Below, piece by piece: positions 8,401-16,281 of a DNA stretch of 64,000 nucleotides. The stretch's first letter is position 1, and each line of letters begins with the position of its first letter. The stretch is taken from positions 105,380 to 169,379 of the forward strand of contig DATATI010000036.1 of assembly GCA_036268875.1 (NCBI GenBank). The letters run 5' to 3'. This stretch comes from Polyangia bacterium (GTDB lineage: Bacteria > Myxococcota_A > Polyangia > Fen-1088). A program made the translations under genes and the position numbers. The notes under the pieces were generated by a model. The model was not told the DNA's origin and ran no database searches. It saw nothing but the letters and a program-made list of their open reading frames with translations.

Positions 8401-11231
8401 GTCGGGCGCGAAAACCAATCGCCGAGGTCCGCCAGCTTGGCCAGTGGCCCGCGGGCTTGGTGGTCGGCAGCGACGGTGGTGTCGGCGGCGGCGCTGCGCG
8501 GGATCCAGTGTCGGCCGCGCTGAAACGGATAGCCGGGCAGCGCCACCTTGCGCCGCCGCTCGCCGACGAAGAAGGCCGGCCACTTCAACTCGCCGCCCGC
8601 CAGCCACAGCCGGCCGAGCGCGGTCAGCAAGAACGCGTCGGCCGGCTCGGGCTCGGTCGGGTGCGGCAGCGTGGGGATCGCTTCGGCCGCGGGCGTGATG
8701 CCTTGCTGGCGCGCCAGGCTGGCCAGCGTGCGGCCCGGGCCCACCTCGATTAGCACGGTCGCGCCACCGCCACCGCCGCCGCCGTCGCGCAACAAAGTCG
8801 ACAGCCCTTCGGCGAAACGCACCGGCTGGCGCAGGTGATTGACCCAATAGCGGGGATCGACGGCCTCGCCGGCGGTGATCCACTGGCCGGTCAAATTCGA
8901 GATGTACCGTCGCTGCGGCGGACGCAGCGCGATCGATCGGCAGAAGGCTTCGAACGCCGGAAGGATCGGCGCCAGCATCGCCGAATGAGCGGGCACGGCG
9001 ATGTGAATGCGGGTGCAGTCAACGCCGCGGGCGCCGAGGTTCGTCTCCAGCGCGGTGATCGCCTCGCTGGCGCCCGAGGCCACGCACAGCGACGGGCCGT
9101 TGACGGCGGCAATGGAAAGCCCGCGCGTGACGGGCGTGCCCTCGATGGTCGCGCGCACCTCCGCCTCCGGCAGCGGCACGCCGAGCATCGATCCGGGCGC
9201 CAGCGTCTCGAACAGCTGCCCGCGCCGCGTGACCATGCCCAGGCCGTCGGCGAAGGTGACCACGCCGGCCAGGCAGGCCGCCACGTACTCGCCCATGCTG
9301 TGGCCGATCAGCGCCGCCGGTTCGATCCCCCGCGCCAGCAGCAGCGACGCCAGCGCGTACTCGGTGGCGAACAGCGCCGGCAGGGCCGCCGACGGCGCTT
9401 CCAGGCGTTTGCTGGCGGCGGCTTGTTCGTCGGGCGGCGGAAACAGCAGCGTGCGCAGATCGAATCCCAGCTTGGGCCGGGCCAGCGCCGCCGCTTCGTC
9501 GATGATGCGGCGATAGTCCGGTTCGCTGTGGTACAGCGCCTGGCCCATGCCGGCGTATTGCGCCCCGCCGCCGGGAAACATCAGGGCCACCGTCGGCGTT
9601 TGCTTGGGTCGGATGCGGGTGAGAAGACGCGCCGGCGCGTTTTCCAGGGCGTTTGCCGCGTCGGCCGCATCGCGCGCCACCAGGATGCGGCGGTGACTGA
9701 AGGCCTGTCGTCCCTCGGCCAGCGTGTACGCCACATCGCCGAGGTCGACGATGCCCGGTCCGTCGCCGCCCGACTGGCGCAGCGTCGTCGCCAGGTTCGT
9801 CGTCGCGGTTTGCAACGCTGCTTCCGACTTTGCCGACAGCGGCAGCAAACGCCAGGGGCGCGTCGGGCCTCCCGGTTTTTCCACCGCCGGTGATGCGGGC
9901 CCTTCCTCGATGATGACGTGGGCGTTGGTTCCGCCCGCGCCCAGCGCGGTGATGCCGGCGATCCGTCGTTCCGCCGCCCACGGCCGCGCCTCCGTCGGCA
10001 CGTAGAACGGCCCGTGCACGAGATCGATCTCCGGGTTGGCGCGCGCGAAATTGATGGTCGGGGGAATCACTCGCGCCTGCAGCGCCATCACCATCTTGAT
10101 CAGCGCGGCCATCCCGGCCGCCTCGCCCAGGTGGCCGACGTTCGCCTTCACCGATCCCAGCGCGCACCCGGCCCGTCGCGCCGCCGAACCGGCAAAGGCC
10201 TGGGCCAGCGCCTTCACTTCGATCGGATCGCCGATGGCCGTGCCCGTGCCGTGCGCTTCGACGTACGAGATGGTGCCCGCGTCCAGGCCGGCGATGGCCA
10301 GCGTTTCGGCGATGACCTCGGTCTGTCCGTCGACGCTGGGGGCAAGAAAACCGACCTTCTGCGTGCCGTCGTTGTTGATGGCCGACCCGCGCAGCACCGC
10401 CAGCACGCGATCGCCCGCCGCCAGCGCGTCGTCCAGGCGGCGCAAGACCACGCAGCCCACGCCGCTGCCGAACAGCGTGCCGCGCGATTCGGCGTCGAAC
10501 GGACGGCAATGGCCGTCGGGCGACAGGATCTCGCCTTCCTTGAATAAATATCCACGGTCCTGCGGCAGCACCACCGTCGATGCGCCGGCCAGGGCCAGGT
10601 CGCATTCGCCGCCCAGCAGGCTTTGCGCCGCCAGGTGCACTGCCACCAGCGATGACGAGCAGGCGGTCTGCACGTTCATGCTGGGCCCGCGCAGATTGAA
10701 TTCGTACGATGCGCGGGTGGCCAGGAAGCTCGCGTCGTTGCCGGTGTGGCGCAGCAGCCATTCGCCGACGTTGTCCATCAGGTCACGGTTGGTGACCAGG
10801 TGGTGCATCAGGTAGCTCGGCATTCCGCAGCTGGCGAAGACGCCGACGCTGCCGGGGAAACGCGCCGGATCGCAGCCGGCGTCTTCGAGGGCGTGCCAGG
10901 CGGTCTCCAGGAAGATTCGATGTTGCGGATCGGTGATGGCTGCTTCGCGCGGGCTCCAGCCGAAGAAGCCGGCGTCGAAGGCCTCGACGTCGTCGAGAAA
11001 CGGCGCCGCCGGGACGTACCCGGGATCGTCCAGGTGGTCGGCGCTCTCGCCGGCGGCCAGAAGTTCGTCGCGGGAAAAATGCCGGATGGACTCTGTCCCG
11101 TCGCGGACATTGCGCCAGAAGGCCGCCACGTCTGGCGCGCCGGGAAATCGTCCGGCCATGCCGATGATGGCCACCCGCGGCCCGTCGTCATCGGACGGAT
11201 CGTCGTGGTCGTCGCGCCCGGCGCTGCTCAC
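5481..11231 (-). CDS. Type I polyketide synthase module KS-AT-KR-DH-ACP
   Basis: A 1916-residue single-module PKS. KS: residues about 15-440, active-site TACSSS near 188, EAHGTGT near 325, KANVGHLG near 366. AT: about 540-880, GFPGGG-like LMFPGGGAQYAGMGQ and GHSMGE near 644. A KR structural subdomain spans about 910-1110, then the KR catalytic half with TGGLGGVGLETAAW near 1180 and SSVSSF..DYAAAN near 1320. After the KR comes a hot-dog DH (about 1413-1680) with REHVVRDG..MPGTGF and HPALLD, so both the His and the Asp are present. The ACP near 1785-1860 has LGGHSLL. KR before DH is the reverse of the usual order. The GTG start at 11231 overlaps the upstream stop as GTGA; a longer reading to 11363 would only add out-of-family residues. 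The module should extend a chain by one C2 unit and leave an alkene. AT substrate is not assigned: the PAHS motif is neither the HAFH nor the YASH type. Confidence 0.95.
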   Translation of the reverse strand: MSSAGRDDHDDPSDDDGPRVAIIGMAGRFPGAPDVAAFWRNVRDGTESIRHFSRDELLAAGESADHLDDPGYVPAAPFLDDVEAFDAGFFGWSPREAAITDPQHRIFLETAWHALEDAGCDPARFPGSVGVFASCGMPSYLMHHLVTNRDLMDNVGEWLLRHTGNDASFLATRASYEFNLRGPSMNVQTACSSSLVAVHLAAQSLLGGECDLALAGASTVVLPQDRGYLFKEGEILSPDGHCRPFDAESRGTLFGSGVGCVVLRRLDDALAAGDRVLAVLRGSAINNDGTQKVGFLAPSVDGQTEVIAETLAIAGLDAGTISYVEAHGTGTAIGDPIEVKALAQAFAGSAARRAGCALGSVKANVGHLGEAAGMAALIKMVMALQARVIPPTINFARANPEIDLVHGPFYVPTEARPWAAERRIAGITALGAGGTNAHVIIEEGPASPAVEKPGGPTRPWRLLPLSAKSEAALQTATTNLATTLRQSGGDGPGIVDLGDVAYTLAEGRQAFSHRRILVARDAADAANALENAPARLLTRIRPKQTPTVALMFPGGGAQYAGMGQALYHSEPDYRRIIDEAAALARPKLGFDLRTLLFPPPDEQAAASKRLEAPSAALPALFATEYALASLLLARGIEPAALIGHSMGEYVAACLAGVVTFADGLGMVTRRGQLFETLAPGSMLGVPLPEAEVRATIEGTPVTRGLSIAAVNGPSLCVASGASEAITALETNLGARGVDCTRIHIAVPAHSAMLAPILPAFEAFCRSIALRPPQRRYISNLTGQWITAGEAVDPRYWVNHLRQPVRFAEGLSTLLRDGGGGGGGATVLIEVGPGRTLASLARQQGITPAAEAIPTLPHPTEPEPADAFLLTALGRLWLAGGELKWPAFFVGERRRKVALPGYPFQRGRHWIPRSAAADTTVAADHQARGPLAKLADLGDWFSRPTWRSQPLPAALPASAAAIEPSWLLFADDRGVGAALAKKLTARAESVVIVQAGAAFAETADGDFTIAPGSRADSDRLWQALRRRGTPPRAIVHLFTVGETTAAESYDSLLWLIQSLAGEEAPTALAVVSSRLHDIAGETTPAAEKALLLGPCLVAPRELPHLRTRSVDLPPAFAADIDGGIAGPWQRDAAIDRLLAELDDLRRTERDAERVVAHRGTQRFVRTFERARLEPPSAALPTAIRRGGTYLVTGGLGGVGLETAAWLARAAAGKLVLVGRSPVSASVAQRLQELQRTPGVQILAVQADVRDAAAVRAVVVKARTRFGRIDGVFHAAGTIDDGLLQLKEQGADEDAVIATKIRGAQALHAALADDPPALLVLFSSVSSFMGFEGQIDYAAANAFLDAYAVERNATTAGYTVAVNFSAWRDIGMAAQLSGLGDGTHAAVGDHRPGGPWLPDVIEDSDARLILAGTFQRDHQWVLREHVVRDGDHAVMPGTGFVELARAAAARAAKTPGAGPTVLCDLVFVAPFVAAGEARRLTVTVDRRDGALTIASRSAAAEPEQTHVVGRVDVVAGGGDGNRSAATLGSLDLAAVRARCGDQQPVQDGCLVQDFMRFGPRWANIVRIAIGPGEALLDLRLADDFAGDLDDVALHPALLDMATGAAQSLIPGFDGHRDFYVPFSYGEVTVHRPLGARVHSHVRFKPTGAGASPDTAAFDVAIVDAAGAPLVMITDFVMKRFVMKRVAAKTGGFAGARAATSATHPSQGAAGLREVALREGMTPPEGIEALIRVLAARPGAQVVVSSLDLARWQAAIAAQASADTGGAAAGDAAATDAVSDRPALASAYVEPSDDWQRLVAGVWQPILGIGRIGIHDNFFELGGHSLLLTQAATRVRKAAALDLPLSTLFSKLTIAELAADLKRASEAAAAPTKTAKTAPLRALSRDAYRAKRSAVEGATAARPADGTATPPAEKKPEAS

Positions 11232-12052
11232 GGGTCGGGCCTCGGCGCGTCCTTCGCCCCGCGCTCGCCGGACAGCCGGCCCACCATCGCCTGCAGCACG
11301 TCGCCGGGGATCAGCGCCGCGTCCAGCGCCCGGTCTGAACTCCACACCGCCGCCTGCGGACACGGCTGGCTGGTGAAGGCGGTTCCGCTGGCGGTCAGGC
11401 GAGCGGTCAGGCGCCGAAGATCGTCGCTGGCCTCCGATGAGAAGAGCGCCACCTGCTTGGTCCGCCAGGGCGCCGCGGACCCGTCGCCGAGCTCAACCGC
11501 CGCCAGATCGTCGCGCAGAGCGGGCGGCAGCGGCATGCCCAGCGCTTCGTGATCGGTCGGCACGACCACCGAGCCTTCGGGCAGCTCGCCACGCAGGTAA
11601 TCGACGTGCATCTGCGAAAGCTGGCGCAGGTACGCGGCGCCGCTGACCACGGGATCCCAGGCCAGCACGCCCTCGACGTCGCGGCGGCCTGGCGTGGCCA
11701 GCAGGGCCAGCGTGGCGCCAAAGCGCAGACCCAGAAGCCACACCTTGCTGACGCCGGTGGTGTCCTTCAGCTCGTCGGCGGCGCTGCCCACATCTTCGAT
11801 CCAACCGGGCAGGCGCGCGTCGTCGCCGTCGCCGGCTGAGTCGCCGGTGCCGTAGTAGTCGAAGCGCATGACGTGGTAACGGGCCTGGGCCAGCAAATTC
11901 GCCAGCTGGCGAAAGGCGCGGTGAGCGCGCACGGCTTCGTGACCGAGCGGGTTGCACAGCACCACGCCAGCCGGGCGCGCGGGCGCCGCCGCCGGCGCGT
12001 GATAGAGGCCGAACAGCGTGCGCTGGCTGCTGCCGAAGTGCAGCGGGTTCAC
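11228..12052 (-). CDS. Alpha/beta hydrolase fold protein lacking the nucleophile serine
   Basis: About 274 residues. It has the alpha/beta-hydrolase pattern VVLCNPLGHEA near the N-terminus, FDYYGTGDSAG, and an elbow that reads GLRFGA where GxSxG is expected. Arg therefore replaces the catalytic Ser. This resembles the hydrolases associated with exosortase and natural-product clusters (S33-like, GLRxGA type), whose activity is unclear. The GTG start at 12052 overlaps the upstream NRPS stop as GTGA, like its neighbours; an ATG at 12079 would add nine residues. Its stop overlaps the PKS start. Its place inside the assembly-line operon suggests a type II thioesterase, editing or release role, but without the Ser it could be non-catalytic or use another residue. 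Confidence 0.75.
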   Translation of the reverse strand: MNPLHFGSSQRTLFGLYHAPAAAPARPAGVVLCNPLGHEAVRAHRAFRQLANLLAQARYHVMRFDYYGTGDSAGDGDDARLPGWIEDVGSAADELKDTTGVSKVWLLGLRFGATLALLATPGRRDVEGVLAWDPVVSGAAYLRQLSQMHVDYLRGELPEGSVVVPTDHEALGMPLPPALRDDLAAVELGDGSAAPWRTKQVALFSSEASDDLRRLTARLTASGTAFTSQPCPQAAVWSSDRALDAALIPGDVLQAMVGRLSGERGAKDAPRPDP

Positions 12053-15000
12053 GGCGGCGTTCCCGGTGCGGCGTCGCATTCCGCCGCCAGCTGCTCCAGA
12101 TTCTGAAACGCCAGCGAACGCGGCCCCAGGCGCTTGCCCAGGCGGGCGTGGATGCGATGGATAACCTGCATCGACAGCAGCGAGTGCCCACCCACGTCGA
12201 AGAAATTGTCGGTCAACCCCACCCGCGGCAGCGCGAGCGCCTCGGACCAGATCGCGGCGATGGCGATCTGGGTGGGGGTCTGCGGCGGCGGCGGTTCGGC
12301 GGGGGCGCGCGCGGTCTCGCGCAGCGGATCGGGAAGCTGGCGGCGATCGATCTTTCCATTGGCGGTCAGCGGCAGCGCCGGCAGATCGACGAACAGGTGC
12401 GGGATCATGTGATCGGGCAATTCGCGGCGGGCGAACTTGCGCAGCTCGCTGGCGGTGGGTGATTCGCCGGGAGCGTGCACGACGTAGGCGACGATGCGGC
12501 GATCGCCGGCGGCGTCGTCCTTCACCGCCACCGCCACGCCGCCCACGCCGGGATGTCGTGACAGCGTCGCTTCGATCTCGCCGAGCTCGATGCGAAAGCC
12601 ACGCACCTTCACCTGGGCGTCGGCGCGGCCCAAACATTCCAGCGTCCCGTCGCCGCGCTGGCGCGCCCGATCGCCGGTGCGGTACAGGCGTCCGCTGCCG
12701 GCGGGACCAAACGGATTGGCGATGAATCTTTCCGCCGTCAGCTCGGGCCGGCCGCGGTAGCCGCGGGCCACGCCGGCGCCGCCGATCACCAGCTCGCCGA
12801 TGGTGCCGGGCGGGACCAGCGCGTTGCCCGGACCCAAAATGAAGACCTGGGTGTTGGCGATGGGTCGTCCTATCACGATGTCGTCGGCGTCGGTGACCAG
12901 GGCGCACGTCGACCAGACGGTGGTCTCGGTCGGGCCGTACATGTTCCACAGCGAGGAGGTTCGTTCCAGCAGGGCGCGCGCCAGATCGGGCGCCAACGCC
13001 TCGCCGCCGCACAGGACTTTCAGGTGCGGCGTCTGTTCGGGCAGCCAGCCCGCAGCCAGCAGCAGACGAAACGTGGCCGGCGTCGCCTGCAGCACCGTGG
13101 CCCGCGAGGCGCGCAGCTTGTCCAGCAAAGCAGGCCCGTCGGCGGCCTCTTCGCGCGTGGCCAGAACGATCGTCGCGCCCAGCGACAGCGGCAGGAACAT
13201 CTCCAGCGCGGCGATGTCGAACGACAGCGTGGTCACCGCCAGCAAGCGATCCGCGGCGGTCATTCCCGGTTGCCGCTGCATGCTGGCGATGAAATTCGAC
13301 AGCGCGCCGTGCGGAAGCTCCACGCCCTTCGGCCGCCCGGTCGAGCCCGAGGTGTAAATGACGTACGCCAGATCGTCCGGGCGGGCGGCGGGCGCGGCCG
13401 CGTCGCTGCCGGGCGCGGCCTGCTCCCAGTTGTCACTTTCGTCAAGGCGCACCAGGCGCGCGCCGTTTTCCGGCAGATCCTCTGCCAGCGCGCGGCTGGT
13501 GATGATCACCGACGCGGCGGCGTCTTCCAGCATGAAGCGGATGCGTTCCGGTGGATAGGCCGGATCCAGCGGTAAGTACGCCGCGCCTGCCTTCAACGTG
13601 CCGAGCAGCGCCACCACCATCTCGGGCGAGCGTTCAACGAAGATGCCGACGACCGCGCTTGGCCCCGCGCCCAACCCTGACGTCCGCAGGTGGGCAGCCA
13701 GCGCCGAGGCGCGGCGGTCGAGTTCCCCGTAGGTCAGCGCGCGATCGTCCTGCGTGACGGCGACGGCTTCCGGCGTGCGCGCCGCTTGCGCCGCCACCCA
13801 TTCGTGCAAGCAGCCGGCGGGGATGGGCGCGGCGGTGGCGTTCCAGTCGGTGACGATGGTGCGGCGCTGGTCAGCGGTCAGGATCGGCAGCGTGTCGATC
13901 GACCGATCCGGATCGTCGGCCGCCGCCTGCAGCAGCGTTTGATAGTGGCCGGCAAAGCGCGCCGCCGTGGCGTCGTCGAACAGATCGCCGGCGTATTCCA
14001 GCAGGCCTTGCATGCTGCCGTCGTCCAGCTCCTGCATGTCCAGCGTGAGATCGAACTTCGAGGTGCCGGCGTGCGCGGGCAGGGCGGTGACGCGCACGTC
14101 AGGCAAGGTCAGCGCGGAGGTGGGCGCCTTCTGCATCCCGAACATGGCCTGAAAGAGGGGGCTGGCGCTGGTGGCACGGGCCGGGTGAACCGCCTCCACC
14201 ACTTTTTCGAACGGCATGTCCTGATTGGCCAGCACGCGCAGCGCCGCTTCCTTCACCCGCGACAGCAGGGCGCGGAAGGTTGGCGCGCCGGCCAGGCTGC
14301 TGCGAAAGACAACGGTGTTGGTGAAGAAGCCGACCGAGTTTTCGATCTCCGCGCTGTCGCGGTTGACGATCGGCGTTCCCACCAGCACGTCGTCCTGACC
14401 GCCCAGACGATAAAGCAGCAGCTGGTACGCCGCCAGCAAGGTCATGAACAGCGACGCGCCTTCACGCCGGCCGAGGGCGCCCAGCGCCGCGGTCAGCGGC
14501 GCCGACAGTGGGAAGGTGAGCTGCCCGCCCAGGTAACTGGCGGTCGGCGGGCGCGGGCGATCCGCCGGCAGCGCTAGCACCGGCAGCTCGCCGGACAGAA
14601 GGTGGCGCCAGAAAGTCAGCCGCTGTCCCAGCTCGCCACCTTGAAAGTGTTCGGTCTGCCAGACGGCGTAGTCAGCGTACTGCAAAGCCGGCGGCGGCAG
14701 CGGCGATTCGGCCGCTGGCGGCGTGGCGGTGAACGCGCCGTAGAGTTGACTGAGCTCGCCCAGCAGGATGCTCAGCGACGAACCGTCGCAGACGATGTGG
14801 TGCACGTTCAGCACCAGCACAAACGACCGCTCAGTCAGTTGCCCCAGCATCACCCGGAACAGCGGCCCGCGATCAAGGACGAACGCCCGCGCCGCCGCCG
14901 CCCGGACCATCCGCAGCGCCTCGCCCGCCTTGTCGTCGTCGGGCAGCGCGCGCAGATCGACAGTGTCGATGGCCAGCGGCTGGGCAGGGGCGACGATCTG

Positions 15001-15264
15001 CACCGGCACGCCCTCCGACGCGCCGAAGGTGGTGCGCAGCGATTCGTGACGATTGCCGAGCTCGCTCAGCGCCCGGGTCAGGGCCGGCACGTTCAGTGGG
15101 CCGTCGAGCCGGAACGCCAGCGGCACGTTGTAGACCGCGGCGCCCGGGTCCAGTTGATCCAGGAACCACAGGCGCTGCTGGGCGAATGACGCCGGAAAGA
15201 CGAAGACGTCGTCTTCCGACCGTTCCGCCGCGGGCCCCTGCGATTCTCGCCGAAGCGTTTCCAT
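12049..15264 (-). CDS. Nonribosomal peptide synthetase, C-A-PCP, predicted glycine
   Basis: A 1071-residue single elongation module. The condensation domain covers about residues 22-440 with FPASFAQQRLWFLDQL and an intact VHHIVCDGSS (HHxxxDG) near 153. The adenylation domain covers about 480-960 with TSGSTGRPKGVELP near 637, LSFDIAALE, NMYGPTETTVWS, YRTGDRARQRGDG and NGKIDRRQLP. The PCP covers about 985-1055 with VGGHSLL near 1026. My own reading of the pocket residues is D-I-L-Q-L-G-M-V-W-K, close to the known glycine code DILQLGLIWK. The ATG at 15264 has a strong AGGGGG ribosome-binding site just upstream. It is first in the operon but, having a full C domain, should act downstream of an acyl donor such as the PKS module. 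Confidence 0.95.
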   Translation of the reverse strand: METLRRESQGPAAERSEDDVFVFPASFAQQRLWFLDQLDPGAAVYNVPLAFRLDGPLNVPALTRALSELGNRHESLRTTFGASEGVPVQIVAPAQPLAIDTVDLRALPDDDKAGEALRMVRAAAARAFVLDRGPLFRVMLGQLTERSFVLVLNVHHIVCDGSSLSILLGELSQLYGAFTATPPAAESPLPPPALQYADYAVWQTEHFQGGELGQRLTFWRHLLSGELPVLALPADRPRPPTASYLGGQLTFPLSAPLTAALGALGRREGASLFMTLLAAYQLLLYRLGGQDDVLVGTPIVNRDSAEIENSVGFFTNTVVFRSSLAGAPTFRALLSRVKEAALRVLANQDMPFEKVVEAVHPARATSASPLFQAMFGMQKAPTSALTLPDVRVTALPAHAGTSKFDLTLDMQELDDGSMQGLLEYAGDLFDDATAARFAGHYQTLLQAAADDPDRSIDTLPILTADQRRTIVTDWNATAAPIPAGCLHEWVAAQAARTPEAVAVTQDDRALTYGELDRRASALAAHLRTSGLGAGPSAVVGIFVERSPEMVVALLGTLKAGAAYLPLDPAYPPERIRFMLEDAAASVIITSRALAEDLPENGARLVRLDESDNWEQAAPGSDAAAPAARPDDLAYVIYTSGSTGRPKGVELPHGALSNFIASMQRQPGMTAADRLLAVTTLSFDIAALEMFLPLSLGATIVLATREEAADGPALLDKLRASRATVLQATPATFRLLLAAGWLPEQTPHLKVLCGGEALAPDLARALLERTSSLWNMYGPTETTVWSTCALVTDADDIVIGRPIANTQVFILGPGNALVPPGTIGELVIGGAGVARGYRGRPELTAERFIANPFGPAGSGRLYRTGDRARQRGDGTLECLGRADAQVKVRGFRIELGEIEATLSRHPGVGGVAVAVKDDAAGDRRIVAYVVHAPGESPTASELRKFARRELPDHMIPHLFVDLPALPLTANGKIDRRQLPDPLRETARAPAEPPPPQTPTQIAIAAIWSEALALPRVGLTDNFFDVGGHSLLSMQVIHRIHARLGKRLGPRSLAFQNLEQLAAECDAAPGTPP

Positions 15265-15432
15265 GTCCCCCTGGAGCGAGCGCAGCGAGCGCTGCGCCTA
15301 ACAATGGTCGGCTGATGGACGACCCCGATGAACGAACAATGATTAGAAGACCAAAAACTCCGGCGTTGAGCGTACCAAACCGAAGGCCAAAACACACTTG
15401 GCGGGAGATTTCAGGCACAATGAAATCCGTCG
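15265..15432. promoter_or_regulatory. Divergent promoter region between the NRPS operon and the SDR gene
   Basis: This 168-bp gap separates the start of the NRPS/PKS operon (leftward) from the SDR gene (rightward), so both promoters should lie here. It is noticeably richer in A/T than the genes on either side, especially 15335-15425. I cannot fix -35/-10 boxes with confidence. A GGGAG at about 15402-15406 precedes a six-codon reading frame (15420-15440) that overlaps the SDR start; it may be fortuitous. Confidence 0.4.
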
Positions 15433-16281
15433 ATGCGTGACAAGGTCGTTCTCATTACCGGCGCCAGCAATGGCATCGGCAAGGAGACGGCCATCGGGCT
15501 GGGCAAGCTGGGGGCGCGGTTGATCTTGGTCTGCCGCGACCGCGAGCGGGGCACGGCCGCCGTCGCCGAGATCGGGCGCAAGGCGCCGGACGCCGCCGGA
15601 ATCTCGTTGCGGCTGGCCGATCTGTCGTCGCAGGCGGCGGTGCGGGCGCTGGCCGCCGACGTGCTGGCCACGACGCCTCGACTGGATGTGCTGATCAACA
15701 ACGCCGGCGTGATCCTGCAGACGCGAACCCTGAGCCCCGACGGCATCGAGATGCAATTCGCCGTCAACCATCTGGCGCCGTTCCTGCTGACGAACCTGTT
15801 GCGCGAACGGCTGGTGCAAAGCGCGCCCGCCCGGGTGGTCACCGTCGCGTCGCAGGTCGAACGGAAGGGCCGCATCGACTTCGACGATTTGCAGGGCGCG
15901 CGACGATACCAGCCATTGACCGCGTACGGGCAGTCGAAGCTGGCCAATGTTCTTTTCACCTATGAGCTTGCCCGTCGGCTGGCCGGCACCGGCGTCACCG
16001 CCAACTGTCTGCACCCAGGCGTCATCGGGACCAAGCTGCTGGCTGATTACATGGGGCGCTCGGGCGTGACCGGCTGGGTGGCCAACCTGGCTTTTCCCAG
16101 CGCCGAGAAAGGCGCCCGGCCCAGCATCCGGGCGGCGTCGGATCCGGCGCTGGCCGGCGTGACCGGAAAATACTTTCAGGAGCTGCGCGAAGGGGAAAGC
16201 TCGCCGGCCTCGTATGACCAGGCGACGGCGCGCCGGCTGTGGGAGGTCAGCGCGGCGATGACCGGGTTGGAGGCCGGATGA
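15433..16281 (+). CDS. Short-chain dehydrogenase/reductase (retinol-dehydrogenase-like)
   Basis: A 282-residue classical SDR. TGASNGIGKE near residues 8-17 binds the nucleotide, NNAG follows at about 92, and the catalytic YGQSK motif is near 169. The long substrate loop and the LHPGVIGTKLL segment are typical of the retinol dehydrogenase/protochlorophyllide reductase-like group. The substrate cannot be read from the sequence. It diverges from the NRPS operon across a shared promoter region. Its stop overlaps the next gene's start (ATGA), so the two are co-translated. It may tailor the NRPS/PKS product or serve an unrelated redox step; the sequence does not decide. Confidence 0.88.
   Translation: MRDKVVLITGASNGIGKETAIGLGKLGARLILVCRDRERGTAAVAEIGRKAPDAAGISLRLADLSSQAAVRALAADVLATTPRLDVLINNAGVILQTRTLSPDGIEMQFAVNHLAPFLLTNLLRERLVQSAPARVVTVASQVERKGRIDFDDLQGARRYQPLTAYGQSKLANVLFTYELARRLAGTGVTANCLHPGVIGTKLLADYMGRSGVTGWVANLAFPSAEKGARPSIRAASDPALAGVTGKYFQELREGESSPASYDQATARRLWEVSAAMTGLEAG

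Noticed and set aside
11232..11363. 44 extra N-terminal residues on the PKS
   Set aside because: They lie in the hydrolase gene and look like out-of-frame sequence; the GTGA overlap matches the other junctions of the operon.
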